Below, one piece after another: positions 16,446-23,990 of a stretch of 43,656 nt of DNA; within the stretch, counting starts at the first letter, position 1; each line of letters begins with the position of its first letter. The translations under genes and the position numbers were made by a program. This stretch comes from JAIRTY01 sp050257395. GTDB lineage: Bacteria > Actinomycetota > Actinomycetes > Streptosporangiales > Streptosporangiaceae. Location: positions 1-43,656 of the forward strand of contig JBLMWU010000236.1 of NCBI GenBank assembly GCA_050257395.1. The letters are read 5' to 3'. The notes beneath the pieces are model-generated. The model saw nothing but the letters and a program-made list of their open reading frames with translations, was not told the origin of the DNA and made no database searches.

Positions 16446-16946
16446 ATGTCACGGAGCCCGGCGGCGGACGGTGCGCCGATCGAGGAGGGACGGCCGGACC
16501 TGGCGGCGATGATCGTGCCGCTGGGACGCGCGCTCACGGCAGCTGAGTTGCCGGTGCTGCGGGCCCACGGCCTGACCATGTGGGCCTACGTGGTGCTGCT
16601 GGCCCTGACCGGGGAACCGGTGCGCACCCAGAACGCGCTGGCGGAGGCCATCGGCGCGGACAAGACCCGCATCATCGGCGTACTCGATGATTTGCAGGAA
16701 CGAGGACTCATCGAGCGGCGGCCCGACCCGGATGACCGGCGCGCCCGGCTGCTGTCCCTCACCCCCGAGGGGCGCCGGCTGCGCGGCTCCGCCCAGGCGG
16801 GGATCCAGCGGCAGGAGGAGCGCCTGCTCGCCCGCCTTCCGGACCAGGACCGCGCGGTCTTCCTCCGCGCCCTGCAGACACTGCACGCCCTGCCGGAGGA
16901 GGAGATCACCGGCCCGGACCCGCAGGACACGCCCGCAGCAACCTGA
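16446..16946 (+). CDS. MarR-family transcriptional regulator
   Basis: 166 residues from the ATG at 16446. The winged-helix DNA-binding domain is clear: NALAEAIGADKTRIIGVLDDL is the recognition-helix region (split here at GADKTRIIGVLDDL), followed by QERGLIERRPDPDDRRARLL and SLTPEGRRL, the wing. The N- and C-terminal helices would dimerise. MarR proteins usually repress their own and a divergent gene and release DNA on binding small phenolic or lipophilic ligands or after thiol oxidation. Here the divergent gene is the TIGR03086-type protein and the shared palindrome is the obvious operator. Upstream in-frame starts at 16422 (TTG) and 16440 (GTG) exist. No strong ribosome-binding site supports any of them. 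Confidence 0.9.
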   Translation: MSRSPAADGAPIEEGRPDLAAMIVPLGRALTAAELPVLRAHGLTMWAYVVLLALTGEPVRTQNALAEAIGADKTRIIGVLDDLQERGLIERRPDPDDRRARLLSLTPEGRRLRGSAQAGIQRQEERLLARLPDQDRAVFLRALQTLHALPEEEITGPDPQDTPAAT

Positions 16947-17007
16947 CCGCGCCCCACGCCGCGACGGTGAGCGCCCTGGTGCTGAGCCTGTCACTGGCGC
17001 AGGGTAC

Positions 17008-17451
17008 TTATTCGGGGGGTGCGGTATTCCCCTGGCTGGCTCCGCCGGTGAAGGGATCCAGCAGGCGCACCCCGGTTGACCTGACGTCGGCCACGTTACG
17101 GGTGACCAGAGTCCAGTCATGAACCAGGGCAGTCGCCGCCATCAGGCCGTCAATGGCCGACAGCGGGTCCGGGACATTGAGACGTCCCCACGTCTCGGCG
17201 ATGCGGACGGTGATGGGGACGAGACGATCGCTATAGCTATCAACCAGCTGGCTGAGCCATTGTTCAAAGACCTCGGCCTGCGCTGAGTCCCGTCGCGCCA
17301 GCCTCTCAACGCCCTGCCGGATCTCACCGACGACCAGCACGCTCAAGAACAGCTTGTCGGCCGGAACCGAAGCGAACCAGGTGGACACTCCCCGGTCAGG
17401 CGCCTTCTTCCGGATCTCCGAGACCACGTTGGTGTCGAGGAGAAAGCTCAC
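17008..17451 (-). CDS. vapC: VapC-type PIN-domain toxin
   Basis: 147 residues with the PIN-domain layout: Asp6 in MSFLLDTNVVSEIRKK, a conserved Glu in LVVGEIRQGVERL, Asp in SAIDGLMAATALVHDWTLVTRN and the terminal NVADVRSTGVRLLDPF. These acidic residues coordinate Mg/Mn in VapC ribonucleases, which cleave tRNA or rRNA. The GC content is lower than the neighbouring genes. The ATG overlaps the last 4 bases of the antitoxin gene (17448-17451), as usual for toxin-antitoxin pairs. Confidence 0.9.
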   Translation of the reverse strand: MSFLLDTNVVSEIRKKAPDRGVSTWFASVPADKLFLSVLVVGEIRQGVERLARRDSAQAEVFEQWLSQLVDSYSDRLVPITVRIAETWGRLNVPDPLSAIDGLMAATALVHDWTLVTRNVADVRSTGVRLLDPFTGGASQGNTAPPE

Positions 17452-17702
17452 TCTTCGCCCAAGTCGACATGCCGGGCAGGCAGAGCCGACCGGCTGATTT
17501 CCAGTTCAGCGTCCGGGGCAGACTGCAGGAACGCCTTGAAATCCTGCCCCGCATTGCGGAGGTGCCGGTATTCGGCAATGCTGACGACGACCGCTACCTC
17601 CTCGCCATGCCTGGTGACGAACTGCGGCCCATCGGCCTCGACCGACCTGATGAGTTCACTGAAGCGCTGCTTGGCTTCCTGAAGCTGCCAGTGACCATGC
17701 AT
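17448..17702 (-). CDS. Phd/YefM-type antitoxin
   Basis: 84 residues. LQEAKQRFSELIRSVEADGP, QFVTRHGEEVAVVVSIAEY and RHLRN are the hallmark of the Phd/YefM DNA-binding fold, which also neutralises the toxin through its C-terminal tail (here ISRSALPARHVDLGEE). It is the first gene of a two-gene operon with the PIN toxin. The ATG at 17702 has GGAGG five bases upstream. Tandem repeats overlapping its promoter are the likely binding site for autorepression. Confidence 0.88.
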   Translation of the reverse strand: MHGHWQLQEAKQRFSELIRSVEADGPQFVTRHGEEVAVVVSIAEYRHLRNAGQDFKAFLQSAPDAELEISRSALPARHVDLGEE

Positions 17703-17720
17703 CGCATCCTCCGTTTCTAT

Positions 17721-17738
17721 CTAGACAGACTAGACAGA
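17721..17738. repeat. Tandem 9-bp repeat, probable antitoxin operator
   Basis: CTAGACAGA twice, head to tail, covering the -10 region of the toxin-antitoxin promoter. Phd/YefM antitoxins commonly bind repeated sites at their own promoter. Confidence 0.5.
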
Positions 17739-17755
17739 AATGGAGTCGCGTTCAA
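17727..17755 (-). promoter_or_regulatory. Promoter of the toxin-antitoxin operon
   Basis: On the minus strand TTGAAC (17750-17755), a 17-bp spacer, then TAGTCT (17727-17732), about 25 bases before the antitoxin ATG. This is a good vegetative-type promoter. Confidence 0.65.
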
Positions 17756-17813
17756 GGTGGAGCAGGGCTTTCATGTTGCATTTAGATGCAACTATTGAGG
17801 GCATCAAGGCCTG

Positions 17814-17849
17814 CAGGCGGGTCTCCAGCAGTACCCGGAGACCCGCCTG
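17814..17849 (-). terminator. Probable terminator of nrdJ
   Basis: CAGGCGGGTCTCC and GGAGACCCGCCTG form a perfect 13-bp stem with a 10-nt loop, 34 bases after the nrdJ stop. The position between convergent-free neighbours suits termination of nrdR-nrdJ. Confidence 0.7.
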
Positions 17850-17882
17850 AGCAGGCAATTCGCGTTCAGGAAGTGCCTGGAA

Positions 17883-20800
17883 CTAGCTGCAGCCGCTGGT
17901 GGCGCCGCAGCCTTCGCAGACGTAGCAGCTGCCCGCGGGCCGCATCTTGGTGCCGCAGGTGAGGCAGAGCGGCGCGTCGGCGGTGCGGCCCTGGTGGGAT
18001 TCCAGCAGCTCGACCGAGCTGTGCACGTCGGCGGGCGGCTGCGCGGACGGCGGCACCTCAGGCGCCTCCGGCTTCGCCTGCTGCGGCTGCGGCCGCTCGC
18101 GCACCGCCGACTGGGCCATCTCGGCCGTGTCCACCTCGTCGGTTTCCTCGGCCAGCGCCGCCGGGTCCTGGCCGGCGAGCTGGGCGGCCCGCTCCGCGGC
18201 GGACAGGATGCCCATCTCGGACCGGGTCTCGAACGGCAGGTAGTCGAGGGCCAGCCGCCGGAACACGTAGTCCATCACCGAGCTGGCGATCCGGATGTCC
18301 GGGTCGTCGGTCACGCCGGCCGGCTCGAACCGCATGTTGGTGAACTTCTCCACCCACTTCTCGAGCGGCACCCCGTACTGGAGGCTGATCGAGATCGCCA
18401 TGGAGAAGGCGTCCATCACGCCCGCCAGGGTGGAACCCTGCTTGCCGAGCTTGAGGAACACCTCGCCCACGCCGTCGTCCGGGTAGGTGGACGCGGTCAT
18501 GTAGCCTTCCGCGCCCGCCACGGAGAACCGGGTCACGTTCGCCGGGCGCCGCTTCGGCAGCCGCCGCCGCACCGGGCGGACCTCATGCGACTGCGCTGGC
18601 TGCGCGGGCGCCTCGGCCGGCTCTTCCTTCCTCTTGGCGACCGACAGAGGCTGGCCGACCTTGCAGTTGTCCCGGTAGACAGCGAGCGCCTTGAGGCCGA
18701 GCTTCCAGCCCTCCAGGAATATCGACTCGATGTCCTCGACCGTGGCGGACTCGGGCAGGTTCACGGTCTTGCTGATGGCCCCGCTGAGGCCAGGCTGGAC
18801 CGCCGCCATCATCCGGACGTGACCCATCGGGCTGATCGCCCGCTCGCCCATGGCGCAGTCGAACACTTCGTAGTGCTCGGGGCGCAGGCCGGGCGCGTCG
18901 ACCACGTGGCCGTGCTCGGCGATGTACTCGACGATGGCCTCGACCTGCTCGGGCTGGTAGCCGAGGATCTTGAGAGCCCGTGGCACGGTCTGGTTGACGA
19001 TCTGCATGGAGCCGCCGCCGACCAGCTTCTTGAACTTGACCAGCGCCAGGTCAGGCTCGACACCCGTGGTGTCGCAGTCCATCATCAGGCCGATCGTGTT
19101 GTGACTCACCATGCCGTTGGCTACATAGGTGACATTGTCTGGCACCGACAAGTCGTAGGTGGGCTGGATGCCGCCGTCCTCGTTACTGGTGACCCGCTCG
19201 AAAAGGTAGGTGAGCACACTCGCCAGCCGCTCGTCCTGCGTCTCCTCGTACAGACGCCTGGCGACCATCCTTGGCACGCCACCAGTCTTCCGGAGGGACT
19301 GCGTCACTGCGCTGTTCAGCGGATGCCCGGCTGGTGCCAGCTCCGCCCATGCCTGCTTGGGAAGGAAGACGTAGTCCTTCTTGGCCGACCGCTCCGGCAG
19401 GAGACGCACCACGAGCTGGGACTTGCGCTCGCCGATGAACCCGACGATCTGATCAAAGTCGAGCGCGTGACCGACATTGCGAATGCGGACCTGGTAGATG
19501 TCGCCACCCCAGCCGCTCCTGGTACGGCGGGTGGTAGTGCCGAGTCCGAGCACGAGTAGCAGCGATCTGATCTCGCCCGCAAACTCCTCGTGCGCGGTGC
19601 TGACGCTGGGGATTCCCTCGAGTACCGTCCCATCAGCTTCGAAGAGACCTCGAGCGAACGCACTGTAGACCGCCGGATCGTTAGCCTCGAGGATCGCAGA
19701 CGGCACCTGCGGCACCCAGCCTTTGCCTGCGTGGTCCGCACCGGGCAAGCCCTTTGCAAACCCGGCCGCCTGCCACCACCGGGCCAGCCGCATCGACTGC
19801 AGCGTGACCTCCTGGTAGCCCTCCTGCGCCGTCACCACTGGGGTCAGGCCGAAGAGTTCCTTGGACAGGATGGTGAGCCGCTCCACGACGTCTAGGTCGG
19901 TGTCTGCCACGCAGAGCCGGATCCCCTTGGCATGCAGGCTGCCGTCTCCCATGAAGTAACCGACGAGCTCCGCAAGCTCGGCGCTCACGGCGTCCGGGAC
20001 CTGGAGATGCCGGTCCCCGGCGTAATATGCCTGGTCCAGCACAGGGAGCGGAACCCGGCGCGGCTCCCCGGTCATGACGCCCATCTGGAGCGGCACCAGG
20101 TCGTGCGGCTCCACGTCGGCGAGACGCTTCCACAACCATGCGCCATTCTCCGGGTCAACGACCTTCACCCGATGCGTGAGAGTGCCCTGGATCCGGTAGC
20201 CAGCCTCGGTCCGAAGGAGACGGGTTGGCTCTTCGCCGTTTACGAAAAACTGAGTGGCGCGGCGCGGGCCCTCATCGGTAGAGACGGTGAGGTCAATGTC
20301 CTGCCAGCGATCTCCGTACACGTCGCCCAGCTCAGACAGACGGGTCAGACCACGGTCGGTGGTGATCAAAGTGTCGCCGGTAAGGCAGCCGGTGGGCGCC
20401 AGCAGTGAAGCCTGGGCGTTCCGGTACCCGTTCTCCTCGCCGAGCTTGAGGCACTCCTGCCAGGCAGCGAAGGCCGCCCGGTGTATGTCCTCGTCCATCC
20501 CGCCGAGGGTCCTGATGTCGTCACACGCGGCCGCGTGCTTGCGCATCACCCGCTTGTGCGGTTCGGCGTTGCGCTCATAGCCGTCATAGGGGCCGACCAC
20601 GGCGGCAAGTTCTGCTGACCGCTTGTAGGCGACGCCGGTCATCAGCGAGGTGATGGCGGCCGCGATCGCCCGCCCGCCCTCAGAGTCGTAGGCGTGCCCG
20701 GTGGCCATGAGCAGCGCCCCGAGGTTGGCGTAGCCGATGCCGAGCTGACGGTAGGCCCGTGTACCGGCAGCTATCTTCTCCGTCGGGAAGTCTGCGAAGC

Positions 20801-22034
20801 AGATCGAAATGTCCATCGCCGTGATGATCAGCTCTGTCAGCTGCGCGAAGCGCTTGATGTCAAACGTGTTGTCGCCGCGCAGGAATTTCAGCAGATTGAT
20901 GCTGGCCAGGTTGCACGACGAGTTATCGAGGCTGAGGTATTCACTGCACGGGTTACTTGCGGTGATTCGTCCTGATTCGGGACACGTGTGCCAGGCGTTG
21001 ATGGTGTCGTCGTACTGAATGCCCGGGTCGGCGCACTCCCAGGCGGCCTGCGCCATCTTGCGGAACAGGTCCTTGGCGCTGACTGACCGGATCGTCTCGC
21101 CGGTCCGCCGGGCGACCAGGTCGAACATGCCGCTCTTCTCGACGGCGTGCATGAACTCGTCGGAGACCCGGACCGAGTTGTTGGCGTTCTGGTACTGGAC
21201 GCTGGTGATGTCCGTGCCGCCCAGGTCCATGTCGTAGCCGGCGTCGCGAAGGACCCTGATCTTGTCCTCTTCGCGGGCCTTGGTCTCGATGAAGTCCTCG
21301 ACGTCGGGGTGGTCGACGTCCAGGACCACCATCTTGGCGGCACGGCGGGTAGCACCGCCCGACTTGATGGTCCCGGCGGAGGCATCGGCACCGCGCATGA
21401 AGGAGACCGGGCCGCTCGCTGTCCCGCCCGAGGACAACAGCTCCTTGCTGGACCGGATCCGCGACAGGTTCACGCCCGCGCCGGAGCCGCCCTTGAATAT
21501 CAGGCCCTCTTCCTTGTACCACTCCAGGATCGAGTCCATGGTGTCGTCAACGGCGAGGATGAAGCACGCGCTCACCTGCGCCGGGGAGTCCGTGCCGACG
21601 TTGAACCAGACGGGTGAGTTGAAGCTGAAGATCTGGTGGATCAGCGCGTGCTTGAGCTCGTGGTCAAAGATCTCGGCGTCTTTGGGGGTGGCGAAATAGC
21701 CGTGCTCGCGGCCGGCCGCGACGTACACGCCGACTACCCGGTCCACCAGCTGCTTGAGGCTCCATTCGCGCTGGGGGGTGCCGACGGCGCCGCGGAAGTA
21801 CTTGGTGGTGACGATGTTGGCGGCGTTGACGGACCAGAAGTCGGGGAACTCGACGCCACGCTGCTCGAAGTTGACCGAGCCGTCCCGCCAGTTCGTCATC
21901 ACGACGTCACGGCGCTCCCAGGTGACCTGGTCGTACGGGTGAACGCCCTCTCGCGTGTGGATGCGCTTGATGGTGAGGCCCTTGCGCACCTTCTTACCGC
22001 CACGCGCGTCCGGCCCGCTCGCCGTCTCCGTCAT
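17883..22034 (-). CDS. nrdJ: Adenosylcobalamin-dependent (class II) ribonucleotide reductase, interrupted by an intein
   Basis: 1383 codons, of which 430 (residues 550-979) are an intein, leaving a 953-residue enzyme. The reductase converts ribonucleotides to deoxyribonucleotides with a B12-derived radical and works without oxygen. The radical/thiol residues of the family are in place: Cys157 in QVSACFILAVDD, Asn361-x-Cys363-x-Glu365 in NPCSEYLSLDN and Cys374 in SSCNLASINL. The C-terminus has a zinc-ribbon-like CLTCG...CYVCEGCGATSGC, which in this family helps re-reduce the active site. The ATG at 22034 follows AAGGGGG; an open frame extends 19 codons further. It lies 81 bp downstream of nrdR on the same strand, so NrdR should control it from the upstream promoter. 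Identity is certain from motifs and context. Confidence 0.97.
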   Translation of the reverse strand: MTETASGPDARGGKKVRKGLTIKRIHTREGVHPYDQVTWERRDVVMTNWRDGSVNFEQRGVEFPDFWSVNAANIVTTKYFRGAVGTPQREWSLKQLVDRVVGVYVAAGREHGYFATPKDAEIFDHELKHALIHQIFSFNSPVWFNVGTDSPAQVSACFILAVDDTMDSILEWYKEEGLIFKGGSGAGVNLSRIRSSKELLSSGGTASGPVSFMRGADASAGTIKSGGATRRAAKMVVLDVDHPDVEDFIETKAREEDKIRVLRDAGYDMDLGGTDITSVQYQNANNSVRVSDEFMHAVEKSGMFDLVARRTGETIRSVSAKDLFRKMAQAAWECADPGIQYDDTINAWHTCPESGRITASNPCSEYLSLDNSSCNLASINLLKFLRGDNTFDIKRFAQLTELIITAMDISICFADFPTEKIAAGTRAYRQLGIGYANLGALLMATGHAYDSEGGRAIAAAITSLMTGVAYKRSAELAAVVGPYDGYERNAEPHKRVMRKHAAACDDIRTLGGMDEDIHRAAFAAWQECLKLGEENGYRNAQASLLAPTGCLTGDTLITTDRGLTRLSELGDVYGDRWQDIDLTVSTDEGPRRATQFFVNGEEPTRLLRTEAGYRIQGTLTHRVKVVDPENGAWLWKRLADVEPHDLVPLQMGVMTGEPRRVPLPVLDQAYYAGDRHLQVPDAVSAELAELVGYFMGDGSLHAKGIRLCVADTDLDVVERLTILSKELFGLTPVVTAQEGYQEVTLQSMRLARWWQAAGFAKGLPGADHAGKGWVPQVPSAILEANDPAVYSAFARGLFEADGTVLEGIPSVSTAHEEFAGEIRSLLLVLGLGTTTRRTRSGWGGDIYQVRIRNVGHALDFDQIVGFIGERKSQLVVRLLPERSAKKDYVFLPKQAWAELAPAGHPLNSAVTQSLRKTGGVPRMVARRLYEETQDERLASVLTYLFERVTSNEDGGIQPTYDLSVPDNVTYVANGMVSHNTIGLMMDCDTTGVEPDLALVKFKKLVGGGSMQIVNQTVPRALKILGYQPEQVEAIVEYIAEHGHVVDAPGLRPEHYEVFDCAMGERAISPMGHVRMMAAVQPGLSGAISKTVNLPESATVEDIESIFLEGWKLGLKALAVYRDNCKVGQPLSVAKRKEEPAEAPAQPAQSHEVRPVRRRLPKRRPANVTRFSVAGAEGYMTASTYPDDGVGEVFLKLGKQGSTLAGVMDAFSMAISISLQYGVPLEKWVEKFTNMRFEPAGVTDDPDIRIASSVMDYVFRRLALDYLPFETRSEMGILSAAERAAQLAGQDPAALAEETDEVDTAEMAQSAVRERPQPQQAKPEAPEVPPSAQPPADVHSSVELLESHQGRTADAPLCLTCGTKMRPAGSCYVCEGCGATSGCS
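19098..20387 (-). mobile_element. Intein with LAGLIDADG homing endonuclease inside nrdJ
   Basis: 430 residues inserted in frame between APTG and TIGLMMDCDTTG of NrdJ. It begins with Cys (CLTGDTLITTD, block A) and has the TxxH of block B (GTLTHRVKV). Two LAGLIDADG motifs are present: ELVGYFMGDGSL and ARGLFEADGTV, both with their acidic residue. It ends YVANGMVSHN followed by Thr, the +1 nucleophile. All splicing residues (Cys1, block B His, penultimate His, terminal Asn, +1 Thr) are present, so protein splicing should work, and the endonuclease may be active. Base composition is visibly less GC-rich than the flanking extein, consistent with transfer. The insertion sits in a conserved active-site loop, as is usual for reductase inteins. 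Confidence 0.95.
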
Positions 22035-22115
22035 GTCCGTCCCCCTTCCGGGTCCGCCTGGATTCCCGTGGGCCTGACCGGCCCGTGCCAATGAAATTCG
22101 GAACTGCAGCCGGGC

Positions 22116-22604
22116 TCAGGGCGCCAGCGCCCCCGCTTCCTCCCGCGTCCCGGCTTCCTGCCGCGCCACCCGCAGCGCGGCGATCTCTTCCTCGAAGTCG
22201 GCGAGCGACTCGAATCCCCGGTAGACCGAGGCGAACCGCAGGTAGGCGACCTCGTCGAGTTCCCGCAGCGGGCCGAGGATCGCGAGGCCCACCTCATGCG
22301 AGGGCACCTCCGCGCAGCCGCGGCCCCTGATGGTCTCCTCTACCTGCTGGGCGAGGATGGCGAGCTGATCCTCGGTGACCGGCCTGCCCTGGCAGGCCCG
22401 CCGCACCCCCGTCACGATCTTTTCCCTGGTGAACGGTTCCGTCGCGCCGCTGCGCTTGGCCACCATCAGGATCACGGACTCCTGGGTGGTGAACCGGCGC
22501 CCGCACGCGGGGCAGGACCGGCGGCGGCGGATCGCGGTGCCCTCGTCGGCGGTCCGGCTGTCGATCACCCTGCTATCGGGATTCCGGCAGAACGGGCAGT
22601 ACAC
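22116..22604 (-). CDS. nrdR: Transcriptional repressor NrdR
   Basis: 162 residues. An N-terminal zinc ribbon (VYCPFCRNPDSRVIDSR, then SCPACGRRFTTQE) is followed by an ATP-cone (PFTREKIVTGVRRACQGRPV to ADFEEEIAAL). NrdR senses ATP/dATP and represses ribonucleotide reductase genes by binding paired NrdR boxes. The GTG at 22604 (VYCPFC) follows GGGGAGGTGATC; the open frame extends 13 codons upstream without conservation. It is the first gene of an operon with nrdJ. An NrdR box overlaps its predicted transcription start, so autoregulation is likely. Confidence 0.97.
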   Translation of the reverse strand: MYCPFCRNPDSRVIDSRTADEGTAIRRRRSCPACGRRFTTQESVILMVAKRSGATEPFTREKIVTGVRRACQGRPVTEDQLAILAQQVEETIRGRGCAEVPSHEVGLAILGPLRELDEVAYLRFASVYRGFESLADFEEEIAALRVARQEAGTREEAGALAP

Positions 22605-22637
22605 GCGATCACCTCCCCGTCGGTGAGCCGGTTGCCC

Positions 22638-22654
22638 GGCCACAACTTGTGGCC
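22638..22654. promoter_or_regulatory. Perfect palindrome downstream of the NrdR box
   Basis: GGCCACAA-C-TTGTGGCC: 8-bp arms around one base. It begins 16 bases from the NrdR box on the nrdR side, about the spacing known for paired NrdR boxes, but its odd centre fits the consensus poorly. It is a candidate second site. Confidence 0.4.
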
Positions 22655-22670
22655 GAACTACACGCTTGTA

Positions 22671-22686
22671 ACTCTACATGTTGTGT
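22671..22686 (-). promoter_or_regulatory. NrdR box
   Basis: On the minus strand ACACAACATGTAGAGT matches the consensus ACACwATATaTwGTGT at about 13 of 16 positions. It overlaps the predicted transcription start of nrdR-nrdJ. Confidence 0.7.
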
Positions 22687-22688
22687 TG

Positions 22689-22717
22689 ACGGTAGAACAG
22701 CGGCAGCCGGTGCGCAA
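22689..22717 (-). promoter_or_regulatory. Predicted promoter of nrdR-nrdJ
   Basis: TTGCGC (22712-22717), a 17-bp spacer, then TACCGT (22689-22694) on the minus strand. Transcription would start near 22682 inside the NrdR box, leaving a leader of about 78 bases. Bases 22605-22926 otherwise hold only this regulatory region and the hairpin below. Confidence 0.5.
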
Positions 22718-22879
22718 GTTAAATCCTGCCCGGCCGCGCGAGACGGCGCGCCGGCGTCTGCAAGTTTGCTGGTAGAAGCCACTCCACGACGTCATGGCCG
22801 CGGACGCCGGGCGTGTCGCGGCCGTGTTTAGCCTGCTCAGACGGCCGGCGGACGGCGACCGGCCGGCCACTGCCCGCAG

Positions 22880-22909
22880 CCGCGCCCGCCCGCCGTGCGG
22901 GCGGCGCGG
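22880..22909 (-). terminator. Hairpin downstream of the LysM gene
   Basis: CCGCGCCCGCCCG and CGGGCGGCGCGG pair with one bulged base and a 5-nt loop, 18 bases after the LysM stop codon. It probably separates this gene from the nrdR promoter. Confidence 0.5.
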
Positions 22910-22926
22910 GGCTGGCCAGGCTCTCA

Positions 22927-23781
22927 TCAGCCCTTCGGCACCCACAGCAGCTGGCCGGGCTGGAGGGTGGTCCCCCGCAGCGCGTTGACGTCCACGATGC
23001 GCTGCATGACCGCCCGGGGGTCGTCGGCCGGCGCGGCCTTCACCGCGATGGACCACAGGGTCTGGCCAGGCTGCACCACCACCCGGGTCATGCTTTGGTC
23101 CAGCGCTCCGGCCGATGTCCCGCTGCTGGCGGCCTGCGCCCGCGCCGCCGCGGTCAGGCCCACCGCCACCAGGGCCAGGCAGACCAGGAACGCTGTCAGC
23201 ACAATGCGCCCGCGCCGGGTGAGCCGGACCCCGCCGCGCCGCACTGCGCCCCCGGGCTGCCCCGCCTGGCCTGGGTACCGCGCGTTCACAGCCGGGCGCG
23301 GGAGACCGGCTTCATGTGTGTGCGCTGCCGCGCGGGTACCGCTGGGCCGGCCGGCCGCCGGCAGGCGCTCCGGCTCCGGCCCGGTAAGCGGCACTGGGCC
23401 CTGGCTTTCCTCCGCGCCGGCGGGCTTCACCAGCCGGAGTTGCGGACGGCCCGGCCGTCCTCCGGCGGCTCCGCCGGCCCGCGACGGGTGGTGCTGCCCG
23501 CCGATGCGGGTGCTGTCCGCCGGCACCCGCTGCCTGGGCACCCGCGGACCATGCGCCGACGGACCATGCGCCAGCGGACCAGGCATTCTGGGGGCCGGAA
23601 CCGGGAACCCTGGCGCCGCAGGCTCCGGCCGTGGCTGACCGCGGCCCGCAGCTGGCCCAGGCCCGCCCTGGCGTGCGGCTGACACGCCGGCGCTGCGCAT
23701 CCTCATCCTCGGTCCCGTGCCCCGGGCAGGCAGCGTGCCCGGGCCGTCTGCCCCCGGCCGGCCGGCACTCATCACGCTCAT
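22927..23781 (-). CDS. Membrane-anchored LysM protein divergent from lexA (Rv2719c/ChiZ-like position)
   Basis: 284-residue protein. A long Pro/Arg/Gly-rich cytoplasmic segment (residues 1 to about 190) is followed by one membrane helix (RIVLTAFLVCLALVAVGL) and a C-terminal LysM domain (VVVQPGQTLWSIAVKA, then IVDVNALRGTTLQPGQLLWV). This topology places LysM outside to bind peptidoglycan. In mycobacteria the gene at the same place, between lexA and nrdR, is Rv2719c/ChiZ, an SOS-induced LysM protein that affects cell division. B. subtilis YneA, also next to lexA, has the same logic. I infer a DNA-damage division checkpoint role. The ATG at 23781 has GGAGG five bases upstream. A degenerate SOS box lies at 23812-23827. 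Confidence 0.82.
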   Translation of the reverse strand: MSVMSAGRPGADGPGTLPARGTGPRMRMRSAGVSAARQGGPGPAAGRGQPRPEPAAPGFPVPAPRMPGPLAHGPSAHGPRVPRQRVPADSTRIGGQHHPSRAGGAAGGRPGRPQLRLVKPAGAEESQGPVPLTGPEPERLPAAGRPSGTRAAAHTHEAGLPRPAVNARYPGQAGQPGGAVRRGGVRLTRRGRIVLTAFLVCLALVAVGLTAAARAQAASSGTSAGALDQSMTRVVVQPGQTLWSIAVKAAPADDPRAVMQRIVDVNALRGTTLQPGQLLWVPKG

Positions 23782-23811
23782 CCTGACCTCCGCCTCGAAC
23801 GCCGATGCGTT

Positions 23812-23827
23812 TCGTATACTTGTTCTA
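23812..23827. promoter_or_regulatory. Degenerate SOS (LexA) box ahead of the LysM gene
   Basis: TCGTATACTTGTTCTA matches TCGAACnnnnGTTCGA at 9 of 12 fixed positions. It lies 31 bases before the LysM ATG. Confidence 0.5.
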
Positions 23828-23853
23828 TAGCACAGTTGTTCGATCGAATGCCC

Positions 23854-23887
23854 GTACGACACTGTTCTACGCCACGGGTACGACACT
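23854..23887. repeat. Pair of 10-bp direct repeats in the lexA intergenic region
   Basis: GTACGACACT occurs at 23854-23863 and at 23878-23887, exactly 24 bp apart, between the two SOS sites. Function unknown; possibly a second regulator's site. Confidence 0.55.
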
Positions 23888-23898
23888 TTCGCGGGACA

Positions 23899-23914
23899 TC
23901 GAACACGTGTTTGA
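23899..23914. promoter_or_regulatory. SOS box of lexA
   Basis: TCGAACACGTGTTTGA, an almost perfect match to the Gram-positive/actinobacterial LexA site. It overlaps the lexA -35. Confidence 0.88.
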
Positions 23915-23939
23915 GATCTGGATCCAGAAGCGCTACCGT
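23911..23939 (+). promoter_or_regulatory. Predicted lexA promoter
   Basis: TTGAGA (23911-23916), a 17-bp spacer, then TACCGT (23934-23939). The -35 shares four bases with the SOS box, so LexA binding would block it. Confidence 0.6.
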
Positions 23940-23990
23940 CGGCTCTGATCCAGTCACCGATCAGCCAGCGCCAGTGCGGAGGTCAGCAAA

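Noticed and set aside
23839..23848. Palindrome TTCGATCGAA as a third SOS box
   Set aside because: Lacks the 4-bp spacer between CGAAC-type half-sites, so it does not fit the LexA consensus.
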